A stretch of 12,864 bases of DNA from JBBDSV01 sp040904785 (GCA_040904785.1 JBBDSV010000004.1:1-12864); one strand, 5' to 3'. Counted from the stretch's first letter, positions 1-8,205 are shown. Translations and numbers: made by a program. The notes: generated by a model not told the origin, from the sequence alone.

Positions 1-67
1 CCCCCCCCCCACGTCCGCGATCGGTCGTCGACCTCACCGCATCGATCCGCCGCACATCGTCACTCAT
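1..67 (-). CDS. Start of a downstream ORF running off the window (position expected for pyrD)
   Basis: An ATG at 67-65 overlaps the pyrK stop as ATGA, the same junction type used elsewhere in this operon, and the frame stays open to the window edge. The 22 visible codons begin MSDDVRRIDAVRSTTDRGR and then read glycines from a run of ten G. In operons that contain pyrK the next gene is often pyrD, the catalytic subunit of class 1B dihydroorotate dehydrogenase, so that is the contextual guess. The visible residues do not resemble a typical PyrD N-terminus, which usually has an LKNP-like motif within about 20 residues, so I cannot name it from sequence. The homopolymer at the edge may be an assembly artefact, so the last codons are unreliable. 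Confidence 0.4.
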   Translation of the reverse strand, partial: MSDDVRRIDAVRSTTDRGRGGG

Positions 68-969
68 TCGTCGACCGCCGGCGCGTCATCATCTCTGGCA
101 GGAGCGCCGTGTCCATCGTCGGGCTCGGGCCAGGCGATGCGTGCGCCGTTGAACACCGGTCCGTCGAAGCAGGACCGACGCATGCGGACCGTCCCGTCCT
201 TTGCGCGAACCGGAACGACACACGTGAAACACACGCCGATGCCGCATGCCATGCGCTCTTCAACCGACACTTGGACCGGCAGGTCGCGAGCCGAAGCGAC
301 TCGGGACACCGCGGCGAGCATCGGATTCGGGCCGCAGGCATAGACGACGGACGAACCCGCCGAAGATGCGACGTCGTCGAACACATCGGTTACGCGTCCG
401 TGGACACCGTACGAACCGTCTTCTGTGGTGAACGTGGACGTCACCGAGACGCTCTTGGCCTCGATCGGATTGAGGAGTCGTTCGCTGGTCGCTGCACCGA
501 CGATCATGTCGACGCGCAGCCCGCGATCGGCCAATTCGCGGGCGAGATAGTACAGCGGCGCGGCGCCGTACCCGCCTCCGACGAGCAAGCACGCCACCTT
601 GCGCTGCGGCAACGGGAAACCGTTGCCAAGCGGCCCGATGACGTCGATCGTGTCATGCAGTCCGACGGTCGTCAGCCACTCGGTACCCGGGCCATGCGCG
701 TCGAATACGACCTCGATCGTTCCCGCCGCCGCCCCCTGGCGCGAGACCTTCGCGATCGAGAACGGCCGCCGCAAGAGTGTGGCGGCGCCTTCGACGGCCA
801 CGGTCAGAAACTGGCCCGGACGAGCGCGCCGAGCGAGCGCCGGTGCGGCGATGGCCAGAAGCCAGTAGGCGCCCTCGCGCCGACGGGCGATGACCTCGCA
901 GATCGCTTGCACAGGCTGCGCAAGGTCGTCGACGCGACCCTGGATGTCTCCCGCGCTCCGGCGTGCCAT
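64..969 (-). CDS. pyrK: Dihydroorotate dehydrogenase electron-transfer subunit (class 1B), PyrK
   Basis: Iron-sulfur flavoprotein subunit that carries electrons from the FMN-containing PyrD to NAD+ in the fourth step of UMP synthesis; cytoplasmic. The 301-residue product has the ferredoxin-reductase layout: FAD-binding RRPFSIA at 67-73, GPLGNGF at 112-118, nucleotide-binding GGGYGAAPL at 131-139, ACGPNPM at 211-217, and a C-terminal [2Fe-2S] site with Cys242, Cys247, Cys250 and Cys267 (C-x4-C-x2-C then C). All expected ligands are present. The frame is open further upstream, to 1026, but that would overlap carB. ATG at 969 follows a strong GGAGG (978-974) and lies 16 bp after the carB stop, so I chose it. 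The acidic tail (about residues 284-301) is longer than usual. An in-frame GTG at 972 is an alternative start. PyrK identity is firm; general ferredoxin reductases are less likely given the pyr context. Confidence 0.95.
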   Translation of the reverse strand: MARRSAGDIQGRVDDLAQPVQAICEVIARRREGAYWLLAIAAPALARRARPGQFLTVAVEGAATLLRRPFSIAKVSRQGAAAGTIEVVFDAHGPGTEWLTTVGLHDTIDVIGPLGNGFPLPQRKVACLLVGGGYGAAPLYYLARELADRGLRVDMIVGAATSERLLNPIEAKSVSVTSTFTTEDGSYGVHGRVTDVFDDVASSAGSSVVYACGPNPMLAAVSRVASARDLPVQVSVEERMACGIGVCFTCVVPVRAKDGTVRMRRSCFDGPVFNGARIAWPEPDDGHGAPARDDDAPAVDE

Positions 970-985
970 CACCCCTCCGCGACTG
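970..985 (-). promoter_or_regulatory. Independent Shine-Dalgarno site of pyrK
   Basis: The 16-bp gap between carB and pyrK carries GGAGGGG at 978-972, four bases before the ATG at 969 when counted from GGAGG. This is the only junction from pyrR through pyrK that does not overlap, and the only one with such a clear ribosome-binding site. It fixes the pyrK start and suggests pyrK can be translated without coupling to carB. Confidence 0.7.
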
Positions 986-3900
986 TCACGCGGCTGGGGC
1001 GGGATCGCGGCTACGCAATGCCTCAACCGCGGCCTGATAGGCCTGCAGTGAGCGCACGTGCACCGTTCCGCGCTTCAACGACTCGATGCCGTGGACGGCA
1101 GCGAGTATTCCCGCCAGCGTGGTGATGCACGGTACTCCGTTCGCGACGGCCGCTTGGCGGATCGCGTACCCGTCACTCCGCGTGCGCGCGCCGAAGGGCG
1201 TGTTGAGCACGAGATCGATGTCGCCGGACTGCAGCATCTCGAGCACCGCCGACGAGCCGTCTGCGAGCTTGTCGACGATCTGTGCCGACACACCAGCACG
1301 CTGGAGCACCTCGGCTGTGCCCTCGGTCGCGACGAGATCGAATCCATGTTCGACGAGCCACTTCGCCGGGAACACAATGGCCCGCTTGTCACGATTGGCG
1401 ACCGAGACGAACACCGTTCCCTCGACGGGGAGCACCATCGACCCGGTGCCGGCCTGCGCCTTGGCGAATGCCGCACCGAAGTTCCGGTCAATACCCATGA
1501 CCTCGCCGGTGGAACGCATCTCGGGACCCAGAACCGTGTCAACGCCCGGGAACCGATCAAACGGAAGCACGGCTTCCTTGACGGCGACATGAGGCAACGC
1601 GGGGCCGTCGACGACGTCGGTCACGGGAATCATCCCTTCGTCTCGCAGTTCCGCGAGCGTGGCCCCCGCCATGACCCGGGCCGCAACCTGCGCGAGCGGC
1701 GTACCCGTTGCTTTCGAGACGAACGGCACGGTGCGAGATGCGCGGGGATTCGCCTCGATGCACCAGAGCACGTCGTCCTTTACGGCGTATTGCACGTTGA
1801 GAAGGCCGCGCACACCGAGGCCGGCGGCGATGCCCTGGGTGACGTCGCGGATGTGCTCCTGTTGTGCCCGGCCGAGTGTCAGTGGCGGCAGCGTGCACGC
1901 CGAGTCGCCCGAGTGCACACCGGCTTCCTCGATGTGTTCCAAGATGCCTCCGACGAACAGCTCTTCGCCGTCGTACACCGCGTCGACGTCGACTTCGATG
2001 GCGCCTTCGAGGAAGCGGTCGACGAGTATGGGCTGGTCAGGCGACGCCGCAACGGCATCGGTCAAATATCGCGACAGACCCGCATCGTCATAGACGATCT
2101 GCATTGCGCGACCGCCGAGGACGTATGACGGGCGGACAAGCACCGGATACCCGATGCGCACTGCCACGTCACGTGCTTCGTCGAACGATCGTGCGATGGC
2201 GCCGGGCGGCATGGGAATGCCGACGTCATGCATGACCGTCGAGAATCGTCCGCGGTCCTCGGCAGCATCGATCGCGTCCGGTGACGTCCCCCAGATCGGC
2301 ACGCCAGCGGCCTCGAGGTCTCGCGCCAACTTGAGAGGCGTCTGTCCCCCGAGCTGCACCAGCACGCCGTCGGGACGCTCGCGATGACAAACCTCAAGGA
2401 CATCTTCAAGTGTCAACGGCTCGAAGTAGAGCCGGTCGGCGGTGTCGTAATCCGTCGACACTGTCTCCGGATTGCAGTTGATCATGATGGTCTCGTACCC
2501 GGCGTCGCGCAGGGCCATCACCGCATGCACGCAGCAGTAGTCGAACTCGACGCCCTGGCCGATGCGGTTCGGGCCAGAACCCAGTACGACGATCTTGCGG
2601 CGATCCGACGTGCGGACCTCGTCCTCGCTGTCGTAGGTCGCATAGTGGTAGGGCGTGTAGGCCTCGAACTCCGCAGCGCAGGTGTCGACGGTCTTGAACA
2701 CGGGACGGATGTCCCGCTCGTGTCGCCAGTTGCGCACCGTCGCCTCGTCGGTGTGGAGCACCATGGCGATCTGGGCATCGGAGAACCCGTCGGCCTTGGT
2801 CGCGCGCAGCAGGTCGTCGTCGACGCCGTGGAGATGTTCGCAGGCACGCAGTTGCCGCCGCCGTTCGACGAGCTGCAGGAGCTGATCGACGAACCAGGGG
2901 TCGTATCCCGTGAGCTGAGCGACCTCGTCGGTTGTCCGGCCGCGTGTCAACGCCTCTGCGATCGCATCGACACGTCCGGCGGTCGGCCGCACCAAAGCGG
3001 CGGTGAGCCCCTCATCGGAGATGTCGAGTGGTGGTGCTCCGCCGAAGCCGACGTGCCCGTCCTCGAGACTGCGGAGCGCCTTGTTCACCGCCTCCTTGAA
3101 AGTGCGGCCCATCGCCATCACTTCGCCGACCGACTTCATGCGCGTTGTGAGCGTGTCATCGGTGCCCGGGAACTTCTCAAAGGTGAATCGCGGGATCTTG
3201 ACGACGACGTAGTCGATGCTCGGTTCGAAGGCGGCCCGGGTCTGACGCGTGATGTCGTTGGCGATCTCGTCGAGGGTGTAGCCGATCGCAAGCTTGGCGG
3301 CGATCTTGGCAATGGGGAAGCCGGTCGCCTTGCTTGCAAGCGCCGACGATCGCGATACCCGCGGGTTCATTTCGATGACGATCTGCCGGCCCGTCGCCGG
3401 GTCCACGGCGAATTGCACGTTCGAACCGCCCGTTTCGACACCGATACGACGGAGAACGGCGAACGCGGCGTCCCGCATCTGCTGATATTCGGGGTCGGAC
3501 AACGTCTGGGCGGGCGCGACGGTGATCGAATCGCCCGTGTGAACACCCATCGCGTCGACGTTCTCAATCGAGCAGATCACGACGGCGTTGTCACAGCGGT
3601 CGCGCATGACCTCGAGCTCGAATTCCTTCCACCCGACGAGCGACTCCTCGATGAGCACCTCGTGGACCGGCGAGTCGGCGAGGCCTTGACGGATCATGCG
3701 TGTCAGTTCGTCGGCGTCGTAGGCGATGCCGCCGCCCTTGCCGCCGAGCGTGAAACTCGGCCGCAAGACCACCGGGAATCCGTACTCCGCGGCTGCCCCC
3801 TGCGCTTCGGGCTCGGAGCGGACGTAGGTCGATCGTGCCGACTCCAGACCGATTTCGTCCATCGCCATCCGGAAGCGCTCACGGTCCTCAGCCGTGCGGA

Positions 3901-4267
3901 TCGCTTCGAGATCGGCACCGAGAATTTCGACGCCGAACTCGTCGAGCACGCCCGCGGCGTCGAGGTCGATCGCGAGGTTGAGCGCGGTCTGGCCGCCCAG
4001 TGTGGCCAGAAGGGCGTCCGGCCGCTCTTCGGCGATGATGGCACGGATTACATCGACGGTCAGCGGTTCGATGTAGGTGGCGTCAGCGAAGGCGGGGTCG
4101 GTCATGATCGTCGCGGGATTCGAGTTGACGAGCACGACCCGCAGGCCCTCTTCCCGCAACACCTTGCACGCTTGTGTGCCCGAATAGTCGAACTCGCAGG
4201 CCTGTCCGATCTGGATCGGCCCGGAGCCAAGCACCAGGACACTGGAGACATCCGATCGACGCGGCAT
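986..4267 (-). CDS. carB: Carbamoyl-phosphate synthase large subunit, CarB
   Basis: Makes carbamoyl phosphate from bicarbonate, ammonia (channelled from CarA) and two ATP, feeding both pyrimidine and arginine synthesis. The 1093-residue product is full length. The first carboxyphosphate half has LVLGSGPIQIGQACEFDYSG at 11-30 and an ATP-grasp domain with RPSFTLGGKGGG at 169-180 and EMNPRVSRSSA at 299-309. A linker around 430-550 includes LTGYDPWFVDQ. The second half repeats the fold: VLGSGPNRIGQGVEFDY at 561-577, RPSYVLGGRAM at 712-722 and EANPRASRTVPF at 838-849. A methylglyoxal-synthase-like allosteric domain covers about 948-1070. There, Lys961, Thr981, Thr984, Lys1000 and Asn1022-Thr1023 align by eye with the nucleotide/ornithine-binding positions of the E. 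coli enzyme, so allosteric control seems retained. ATG at 4267 overlaps the carA stop by one base (TAATG), which implies coupled translation. Confidence 0.98.
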   Translation of the reverse strand: MPRRSDVSSVLVLGSGPIQIGQACEFDYSGTQACKVLREEGLRVVLVNSNPATIMTDPAFADATYIEPLTVDVIRAIIAEERPDALLATLGGQTALNLAIDLDAAGVLDEFGVEILGADLEAIRTAEDRERFRMAMDEIGLESARSTYVRSEPEAQGAAAEYGFPVVLRPSFTLGGKGGGIAYDADELTRMIRQGLADSPVHEVLIEESLVGWKEFELEVMRDRCDNAVVICSIENVDAMGVHTGDSITVAPAQTLSDPEYQQMRDAAFAVLRRIGVETGGSNVQFAVDPATGRQIVIEMNPRVSRSSALASKATGFPIAKIAAKLAIGYTLDEIANDITRQTRAAFEPSIDYVVVKIPRFTFEKFPGTDDTLTTRMKSVGEVMAMGRTFKEAVNKALRSLEDGHVGFGGAPPLDISDEGLTAALVRPTAGRVDAIAEALTRGRTTDEVAQLTGYDPWFVDQLLQLVERRRQLRACEHLHGVDDDLLRATKADGFSDAQIAMVLHTDEATVRNWRHERDIRPVFKTVDTCAAEFEAYTPYHYATYDSEDEVRTSDRRKIVVLGSGPNRIGQGVEFDYCCVHAVMALRDAGYETIMINCNPETVSTDYDTADRLYFEPLTLEDVLEVCHRERPDGVLVQLGGQTPLKLARDLEAAGVPIWGTSPDAIDAAEDRGRFSTVMHDVGIPMPPGAIARSFDEARDVAVRIGYPVLVRPSYVLGGRAMQIVYDDAGLSRYLTDAVAASPDQPILVDRFLEGAIEVDVDAVYDGEELFVGGILEHIEEAGVHSGDSACTLPPLTLGRAQQEHIRDVTQGIAAGLGVRGLLNVQYAVKDDVLWCIEANPRASRTVPFVSKATGTPLAQVAARVMAGATLAELRDEGMIPVTDVVDGPALPHVAVKEAVLPFDRFPGVDTVLGPEMRSTGEVMGIDRNFGAAFAKAQAGTGSMVLPVEGTVFVSVANRDKRAIVFPAKWLVEHGFDLVATEGTAEVLQRAGVSAQIVDKLADGSSAVLEMLQSGDIDLVLNTPFGARTRSDGYAIRQAAVANGVPCITTLAGILAAVHGIESLKRGTVHVRSLQAYQAAVEALRSRDPAPAA

Positions 4268-5415
4268 TAGCGTCCTTCCGAGATCGCGGAGATATCGCCG
4301 GACATGACTGCGGCGAAGCGGTCGAACAGGTAGCTCGCGTCGCTCGGACCGGGCGCGGCCTCCGGGTGGTACTGGACGCTGAACGCCCGAACGTCGGAAG
4401 CAACGACGCCTTCACACACGCCATCATTGAGGTTCACGTGCGAGACTTCGACGCTGCCGAAATCCGCCGTGTTGTAGGTGAACGGCCCGGTGGTCTCGCC
4501 GAACGTCTCGGGATCGACGGCGAACCCGTGATTGTGTGAGGTGATCTCAACGGCACCGTCGAGACGTCGTTGCACCGGCTGGTTCACGCCATGATGTCCG
4601 AATCGCAACTTGTACGTGCGGGCCCCGAGCGCGTGACCAAGCAATTGCGATCCGAGGCAGATCCCGAAGACAGGGACGCGCCCGAGCAGTGCTTGCGTGG
4701 TGGCAATCCCGTCACGCACCGCCGCGGGATCGCCAGGCCCGTTGGACAGCAGCACACCGTCGGGTTCGCACGCGAGCACGTCGTCGGCATCCGACGACGA
4801 GGGCAGTACATGCACCTGCGCGCCACATCGTGCAAGGTCGCGCGCGATGGACCGCTTCATGCCGAAATCGAGGACGACGACCCGGTGCCGCATCTCTGCG
4901 ATCGCCTCGACGACGTACGGCTCCGCCGTGGTGACCTCCGACGCGAGCTCCGCGCCCTCCATCATGGGGCTCGCCGCCGCATCGGCGACGAGCGCATCGG
5001 CGTCGAGAATCTCGGTCGAGATCGCAGCACGCATCGCACCCTGCTCACGCACGTGGCGCGTGATCGCGCGAGTGTCGACGCCTTCGATGGCCACGATGCC
5101 GGCCGCGGCGAGTTCGCCGCGCAGATCGCGCTGGGCGCGCCAGGAGGATGGCTGCCGTGCGGCCTCGCGGACGACGAACCCGGAGACCTGCATCAGGTCC
5201 GATTCCTGATCTGCGTCGTTCATGCCGTAGTTGCCCACATGCGCCGTGGTCATGGTGACAATCTGACCGCGATACGACGGATCCGTGAGAACTTCCTGAT
5301 AGCCAGTCATCGACGTGTTGAAGACAACTTCACCGAATGCGGTGCCCGTCGCTCCGATCGATCGGCCGCGGGCGTGGGTCCCGTCTTCGAAGACGAGCAG
5401 CGCGTCGTTGGTCAT
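4267..5415 (-). CDS. carA: Carbamoyl-phosphate synthase small (glutaminase) subunit, CarA
   Basis: Hydrolyses glutamine and passes ammonia to CarB. The 382-residue product has an N-terminal small-subunit domain (FGEVVFNTSMTGYQEVLTDPSY at 27-48 is diagnostic) and a class I glutamine amidotransferase domain from about 178. The triad is Cys253 in GICLGSQLLG, His350 and Glu352 in QYHPEAAPGP; SHNHGFAVD at 293-301 is also conserved. The residue after GICLG is Ser256, where I remember His or Asn in most CarA proteins. The frame is open well upstream, but homology begins at the ATG at 5415, which overlaps the pyrC stop as ATGA and follows an AGGA about seven bases upstream. The stop overlaps carB by one base. 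Confidence 0.98.
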   Translation of the reverse strand: MTNDALLVFEDGTHARGRSIGATGTAFGEVVFNTSMTGYQEVLTDPSYRGQIVTMTTAHVGNYGMNDADQESDLMQVSGFVVREAARQPSSWRAQRDLRGELAAAGIVAIEGVDTRAITRHVREQGAMRAAISTEILDADALVADAAASPMMEGAELASEVTTAEPYVVEAIAEMRHRVVVLDFGMKRSIARDLARCGAQVHVLPSSSDADDVLACEPDGVLLSNGPGDPAAVRDGIATTQALLGRVPVFGICLGSQLLGHALGARTYKLRFGHHGVNQPVQRRLDGAVEITSHNHGFAVDPETFGETTGPFTYNTADFGSVEVSHVNLNDGVCEGVVASDVRAFSVQYHPEAAPGPSDASYLFDRFAAVMSGDISAISEGR

Positions 5416-6731
5416 GTTCGGTCCTCGCTCACAACAACGTGCCCCTCGCGATAGGTGAAGCGGCCACGCAACAGTGTGTGCACCGGTCGCCCCGTCAATG
5501 TCTGTCCGGCGAACGGCGAATTGCGTGCCCGGCTGTGCAGGGCAGTCGCGTCGACCGTCCAAGTCGCCCGCGGATCGAGCACGACGAGATTCGCCTCAGC
5601 CCCGGGGACGATCGCCTCGCCGTGTCCCGCCACGTTGCGAGTTGCCGCCGGGCCTTGCGTGAATCGTGCGATCGCCGTCAGCGGATCCAGGTGGCCCGCT
5701 GCAACGAGTTCGGTGTTGACGACCGCGAATGCGGTCTCGAGTCCGAGCATGCCGCACGGTGCGTGCTCCCACTCCTGGTCCTTGAACTCGGGGGCGTGCG
5801 GCGCATGATCGGTCGCCACCGCATCGATCGTGCCATCGATCAGCGCGCTACGGACGGCGGCGATATCGCCGAGGGTCCGGACAGGCGGATTGACCTTGTA
5901 CACCGTGTCGTAGGCAACGAGTGCTTCATCGGTCAGCGCGAGATGGTGGGGCGTTACCTCGGCGGTCACCCGAACGCCGCGCGACTTCGCTTGCCGGATC
6001 AGGTCGACGGCACCAGCCGTGCTCACGTGCGGGACGTGCAGTCGCGCACCGACACGTTCCGCGAGCGTCAGGTCGCGCGCAATCATGATCTCTTCGGCCT
6101 CACGCGGCCATCCTGCGAGCCCGAGCCTTGCCGACATCGCACCTTCGTGCATCTGGGCGCCGTCCGTAAGTGTGGCGTCCTCGGCGTGATTGCAGATCAC
6201 GACGTCGAATGTGGTGGCGTACTGCAGGGCACGGCGCATCACGAGGCTCGACATCACGGGCAGTCCGTCGTCGGAGAACACGTCGACGCGGGCGCGCGAC
6301 TCGACGAGTTCGCCGAACTCGGTCAACGTCGTTCCCGCCAACGACTGGGTGATCGACCCCACCGGGAACACGTCGACGAGGCCGACCTCGCGTCCGCGGC
6401 GCCACACCATCTCGGCGACGGCCGCCGAATCACACACCGGATCAGTGTTCGCCATGGCGCACACTGCGGTGTAGCCGCCGGCAGCGGCTGCCGCCGATCC
6501 CGACGCGATGTCCTCGGCGTCCTCGGCACCCGGTTCCCGAAGGTGCGTGTGAAGGTCCACGAACCCCGGTGCGACCCACCGGTGGGAACAATCGACGATC
6601 TCCGCGTCGGGCGGACGTAGCGCCGGGCCGACGTCGACGATCTTCCCGTCGTCGATGACCACGTCGAGGACCGCATCGACGTTCGACGTTGGATCGAGGA
6701 CGCGCCCGTTCGCGAGCACAATCGTGGTCAT
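5412..6731 (-). CDS. pyrC: Dihydroorotase (class I), PyrC
   Basis: Zinc amidohydrolase that cyclises N-carbamoyl-aspartate to dihydroorotate, the third step of UMP synthesis. The 439-residue product starts with the small beta-domain, then the metal motif DLHTHLREPG (His61, His63, Arg65). FSDDGLP at 152-158 holds the Asp that typically bridges the metals in class I enzymes in place of a carboxylated lysine. His182 (NHAED) and His235 (LHVPHVST) are further ligands, and Asp308 in ATDHAPH is the catalytic base. NPPVR at 281-285 fits the substrate site. All catalytic residues are present, so this is an active enzyme and not the inactive PyrC homologue found in some PyrB complexes. ATG at 6731 overlaps the pyrB stop as ATGA, and the pyrC stop overlaps carA the same way. 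Confidence 0.97.
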   Translation of the reverse strand: MTTIVLANGRVLDPTSNVDAVLDVVIDDGKIVDVGPALRPPDAEIVDCSHRWVAPGFVDLHTHLREPGAEDAEDIASGSAAAAAGGYTAVCAMANTDPVCDSAAVAEMVWRRGREVGLVDVFPVGSITQSLAGTTLTEFGELVESRARVDVFSDDGLPVMSSLVMRRALQYATTFDVVICNHAEDATLTDGAQMHEGAMSARLGLAGWPREAEEIMIARDLTLAERVGARLHVPHVSTAGAVDLIRQAKSRGVRVTAEVTPHHLALTDEALVAYDTVYKVNPPVRTLGDIAAVRSALIDGTIDAVATDHAPHAPEFKDQEWEHAPCGMLGLETAFAVVNTELVAAGHLDPLTAIARFTQGPAATRNVAGHGEAIVPGAEANLVVLDPRATWTVDATALHSRARNSPFAGQTLTGRPVHTLLRGRFTYREGHVVVSEDRT

Positions 6732-7675
6732 GCGGCAACCGAGCCATCGGTACGGGAGCTGTGCGCGGGGGTCAGCAGCAAGAAGAGGCAGGCCATGCGC
6801 ACGGCGATGCCGTTGGTGACCTGCTCGGTGACGACCGTGCGCGGATCATCAGCGACATCGGCGGCGATTTCTACGCCGCGATTCATCGGGCCTGGGTGCA
6901 GAATGAGCGTGTGCGCCGGGGTGCGTGCGAATCGTTGCGAATCCATCCCCCAGAAGCGCGCGTATTCACGCGCTGAAGGGAAGTATGCGCCGTGCATCCG
7001 TTCGCGCTGCACGCGTAGCAGGTAGAACACGTCTGCGGTCGCAATGACGTCGTCGAGGACCGATGCGACGGTGACGTCCCATTCGTCGACGCCGGAAGGC
7101 AGCAGTGTCGGTGGCGCCACCAGGATGACGTCCGCGCCAAGCAGCTGCAGCGCCTGTATCTCGCTGCGGGCGACCCGCGAATGCAGGATGTCGCCGACGA
7201 TCGCGACACGGCGCCCGGCGAGGTCGCCGAGATGGCGACGCATGGTGAAGACGTCGAGTAGTGCTTGCGTCGGATGTTGATGCCATCCGTCTCCGGCATT
7301 GACGATCGGGACGTCGAGGTACGACGCGAGCTGTACCGGCGCTCCGGCCGACCCGGAACGGACGACGACACAATCGACGCCCATTGCGTTCAGCGTCAGT
7401 GCCGTGTCCTTGAACGACTCTCCCTTGGAGACCGAGGAACCCTTCGCCGTGAAGTTCAGCACCTCGGCGGACAGACGCTTGGCCGCCAGCTCGAAGCTCA
7501 GCCGCGTTCGTGTCGAGTCTTCGAGGAAGAGGTTGCAGACGACCTTGCCACGCAGCGTTGGGACGGAGTTGCGTTCGCGCGTCGCAATGGGCAGCAACTG
7601 TTCCGCCGTGTCGAGAATCGACACGACGTCGCCACGGGTGAGTTCGTCGATCGACAACAGGTGCCGCATGGTCAT
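6728..7675 (-). CDS. pyrB: Aspartate carbamoyltransferase catalytic chain, PyrB
   Basis: Transfers the carbamoyl group to aspartate, the committed step of pyrimidine synthesis. The 315-residue chain has the carbamoyl-phosphate signature FLEDSTRTRLSFE at 50-62 (Ser54, Thr55, Arg56, Thr57), Lys84 in SVSKGES (the loop reaching a neighbouring subunit), Arg106, His134 and Gln137 in HPTQALLD, and HPGPMNRGVEI at 260-270 for the aspartate side. The Arg106 segment reads VVVRSGSAGAP; most relatives have His where Ser107 stands, a mild deviation. No pyrI-like regulatory gene is nearby, so a simple catalytic trimer or a PyrB-PyrC assembly is likely (inference). ATG at 7675 overlaps the pyrR stop as ATGA. 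A second in-frame ATG at 7669 is possible, but coupling favours the first. Confidence 0.98.
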   Translation of the reverse strand: MTMRHLLSIDELTRGDVVSILDTAEQLLPIATRERNSVPTLRGKVVCNLFLEDSTRTRLSFELAAKRLSAEVLNFTAKGSSVSKGESFKDTALTLNAMGVDCVVVRSGSAGAPVQLASYLDVPIVNAGDGWHQHPTQALLDVFTMRRHLGDLAGRRVAIVGDILHSRVARSEIQALQLLGADVILVAPPTLLPSGVDEWDVTVASVLDDVIATADVFYLLRVQRERMHGAYFPSAREYARFWGMDSQRFARTPAHTLILHPGPMNRGVEIAADVADDPRTVVTEQVTNGIAVRMACLFLLLTPAHSSRTDGSVAA

Positions 7676-8205
7676 GCCGCCCCCTCGTCGATCACCACGT
7701 CGTCGACACCGTCCACCTCGGCGACGCGGACCCGAACGCGATCGTTGTATGCCGTTGGCAAGTTCTTGCCGACGTGGTCCGCGCGGATCGGCAGTTCACG
7801 GTGACCACGATCGACCAGCACAACCAGCCGAATCCGCTGAGGTCGACCGAGTTCCGCCAGGCCGTCGAGCGCTGCACGCACGGTCCGGCCGGTATAGAAC
7901 ACGTCGTCGACGATGATGACGGTGCGACCGTTGATGTCGACGGGGATCCGGGTCTCGCCCAGCGGCCGTGGCGCCTGCTGATGCAGATCGTCGCGGAAGA
8001 GCGTGACGTCGAGGGCGCCGGTGGGGATCGTGAGACCCTCGATCTCGGCGATCGTCGACGCAAGCCGTTCGGCGATCGGCACACCTCGGGTCTGAATGCC
8101 GACAAGGACGAGTTCGTCCAGCTCGCGGTTGGACTCGACGACTTCGTGGGCGAGACGCGTCAGTGTCCGCGCCATCTCCTCAGCCGTGAGCAGAACCCGC
8201 GTCAC
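7672..8205 (-). CDS. pyrR: PyrR: pyr mRNA-binding regulator / uracil phosphoribosyltransferase
   Basis: Binds pyr leader RNA when charged with UMP and represses its own operon; many PyrR proteins also have weak uracil phosphoribosyltransferase activity. The 177-residue product starts VTRVLLTAEEMARTLTRLAH and matches the usual length of about 180. The PRPP loop is VIIVDDVFYTGRTVRAALDG at 96-115. The family signature LVDRGHRELPIRADHVGKNLP is at 130-150. IQTRG at 37-41 also fits PyrR. The frame is open upstream to 8400, including an ATG at 8256, but neither upstream option has a ribosome-binding site and PyrR homology begins at the GTG at 8205. That GTG overlaps the stop of a leader ORF as GTGA and has no Shine-Dalgarno of its own, so it probably depends on ribosomes finishing the leader. 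Confidence 0.95.
   Translation of the reverse strand: MTRVLLTAEEMARTLTRLAHEVVESNRELDELVLVGIQTRGVPIAERLASTIAEIEGLTIPTGALDVTLFRDDLHQQAPRPLGETRIPVDINGRTVIIVDDVFYTGRTVRAALDGLAELGRPQRIRLVVLVDRGHRELPIRADHVGKNLPTAYNDRVRVRVAEVDGVDDVVIDEGAA

Noticed and set aside
970..1026. Extended PyrK N-terminus starting at 1026
   Set aside because: It would overlap carB by 41 bases and add residues without homology, whereas ATG 969 has a strong Shine-Dalgarno.
109..1125. A 338-codon plus-strand open frame opposite pyrK and the end of carB
   Set aside because: Antisense shadow; pyrK motifs on the other strand are complete and explain the stretch.
2384..4270. A 628-codon open frame on the plus strand opposite carB
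   Set aside because: It is a mirror of a highly conserved coding region in GC-rich DNA. Its product is rich in Arg, Asp and His with no recognisable motif, and no ribosome-binding site supports it.
5337..6620. A 427-codon plus-strand open frame opposite carA and pyrC
   Set aside because: Antisense shadow with no motif and low-complexity Arg-rich composition; both genes beneath it are well supported.
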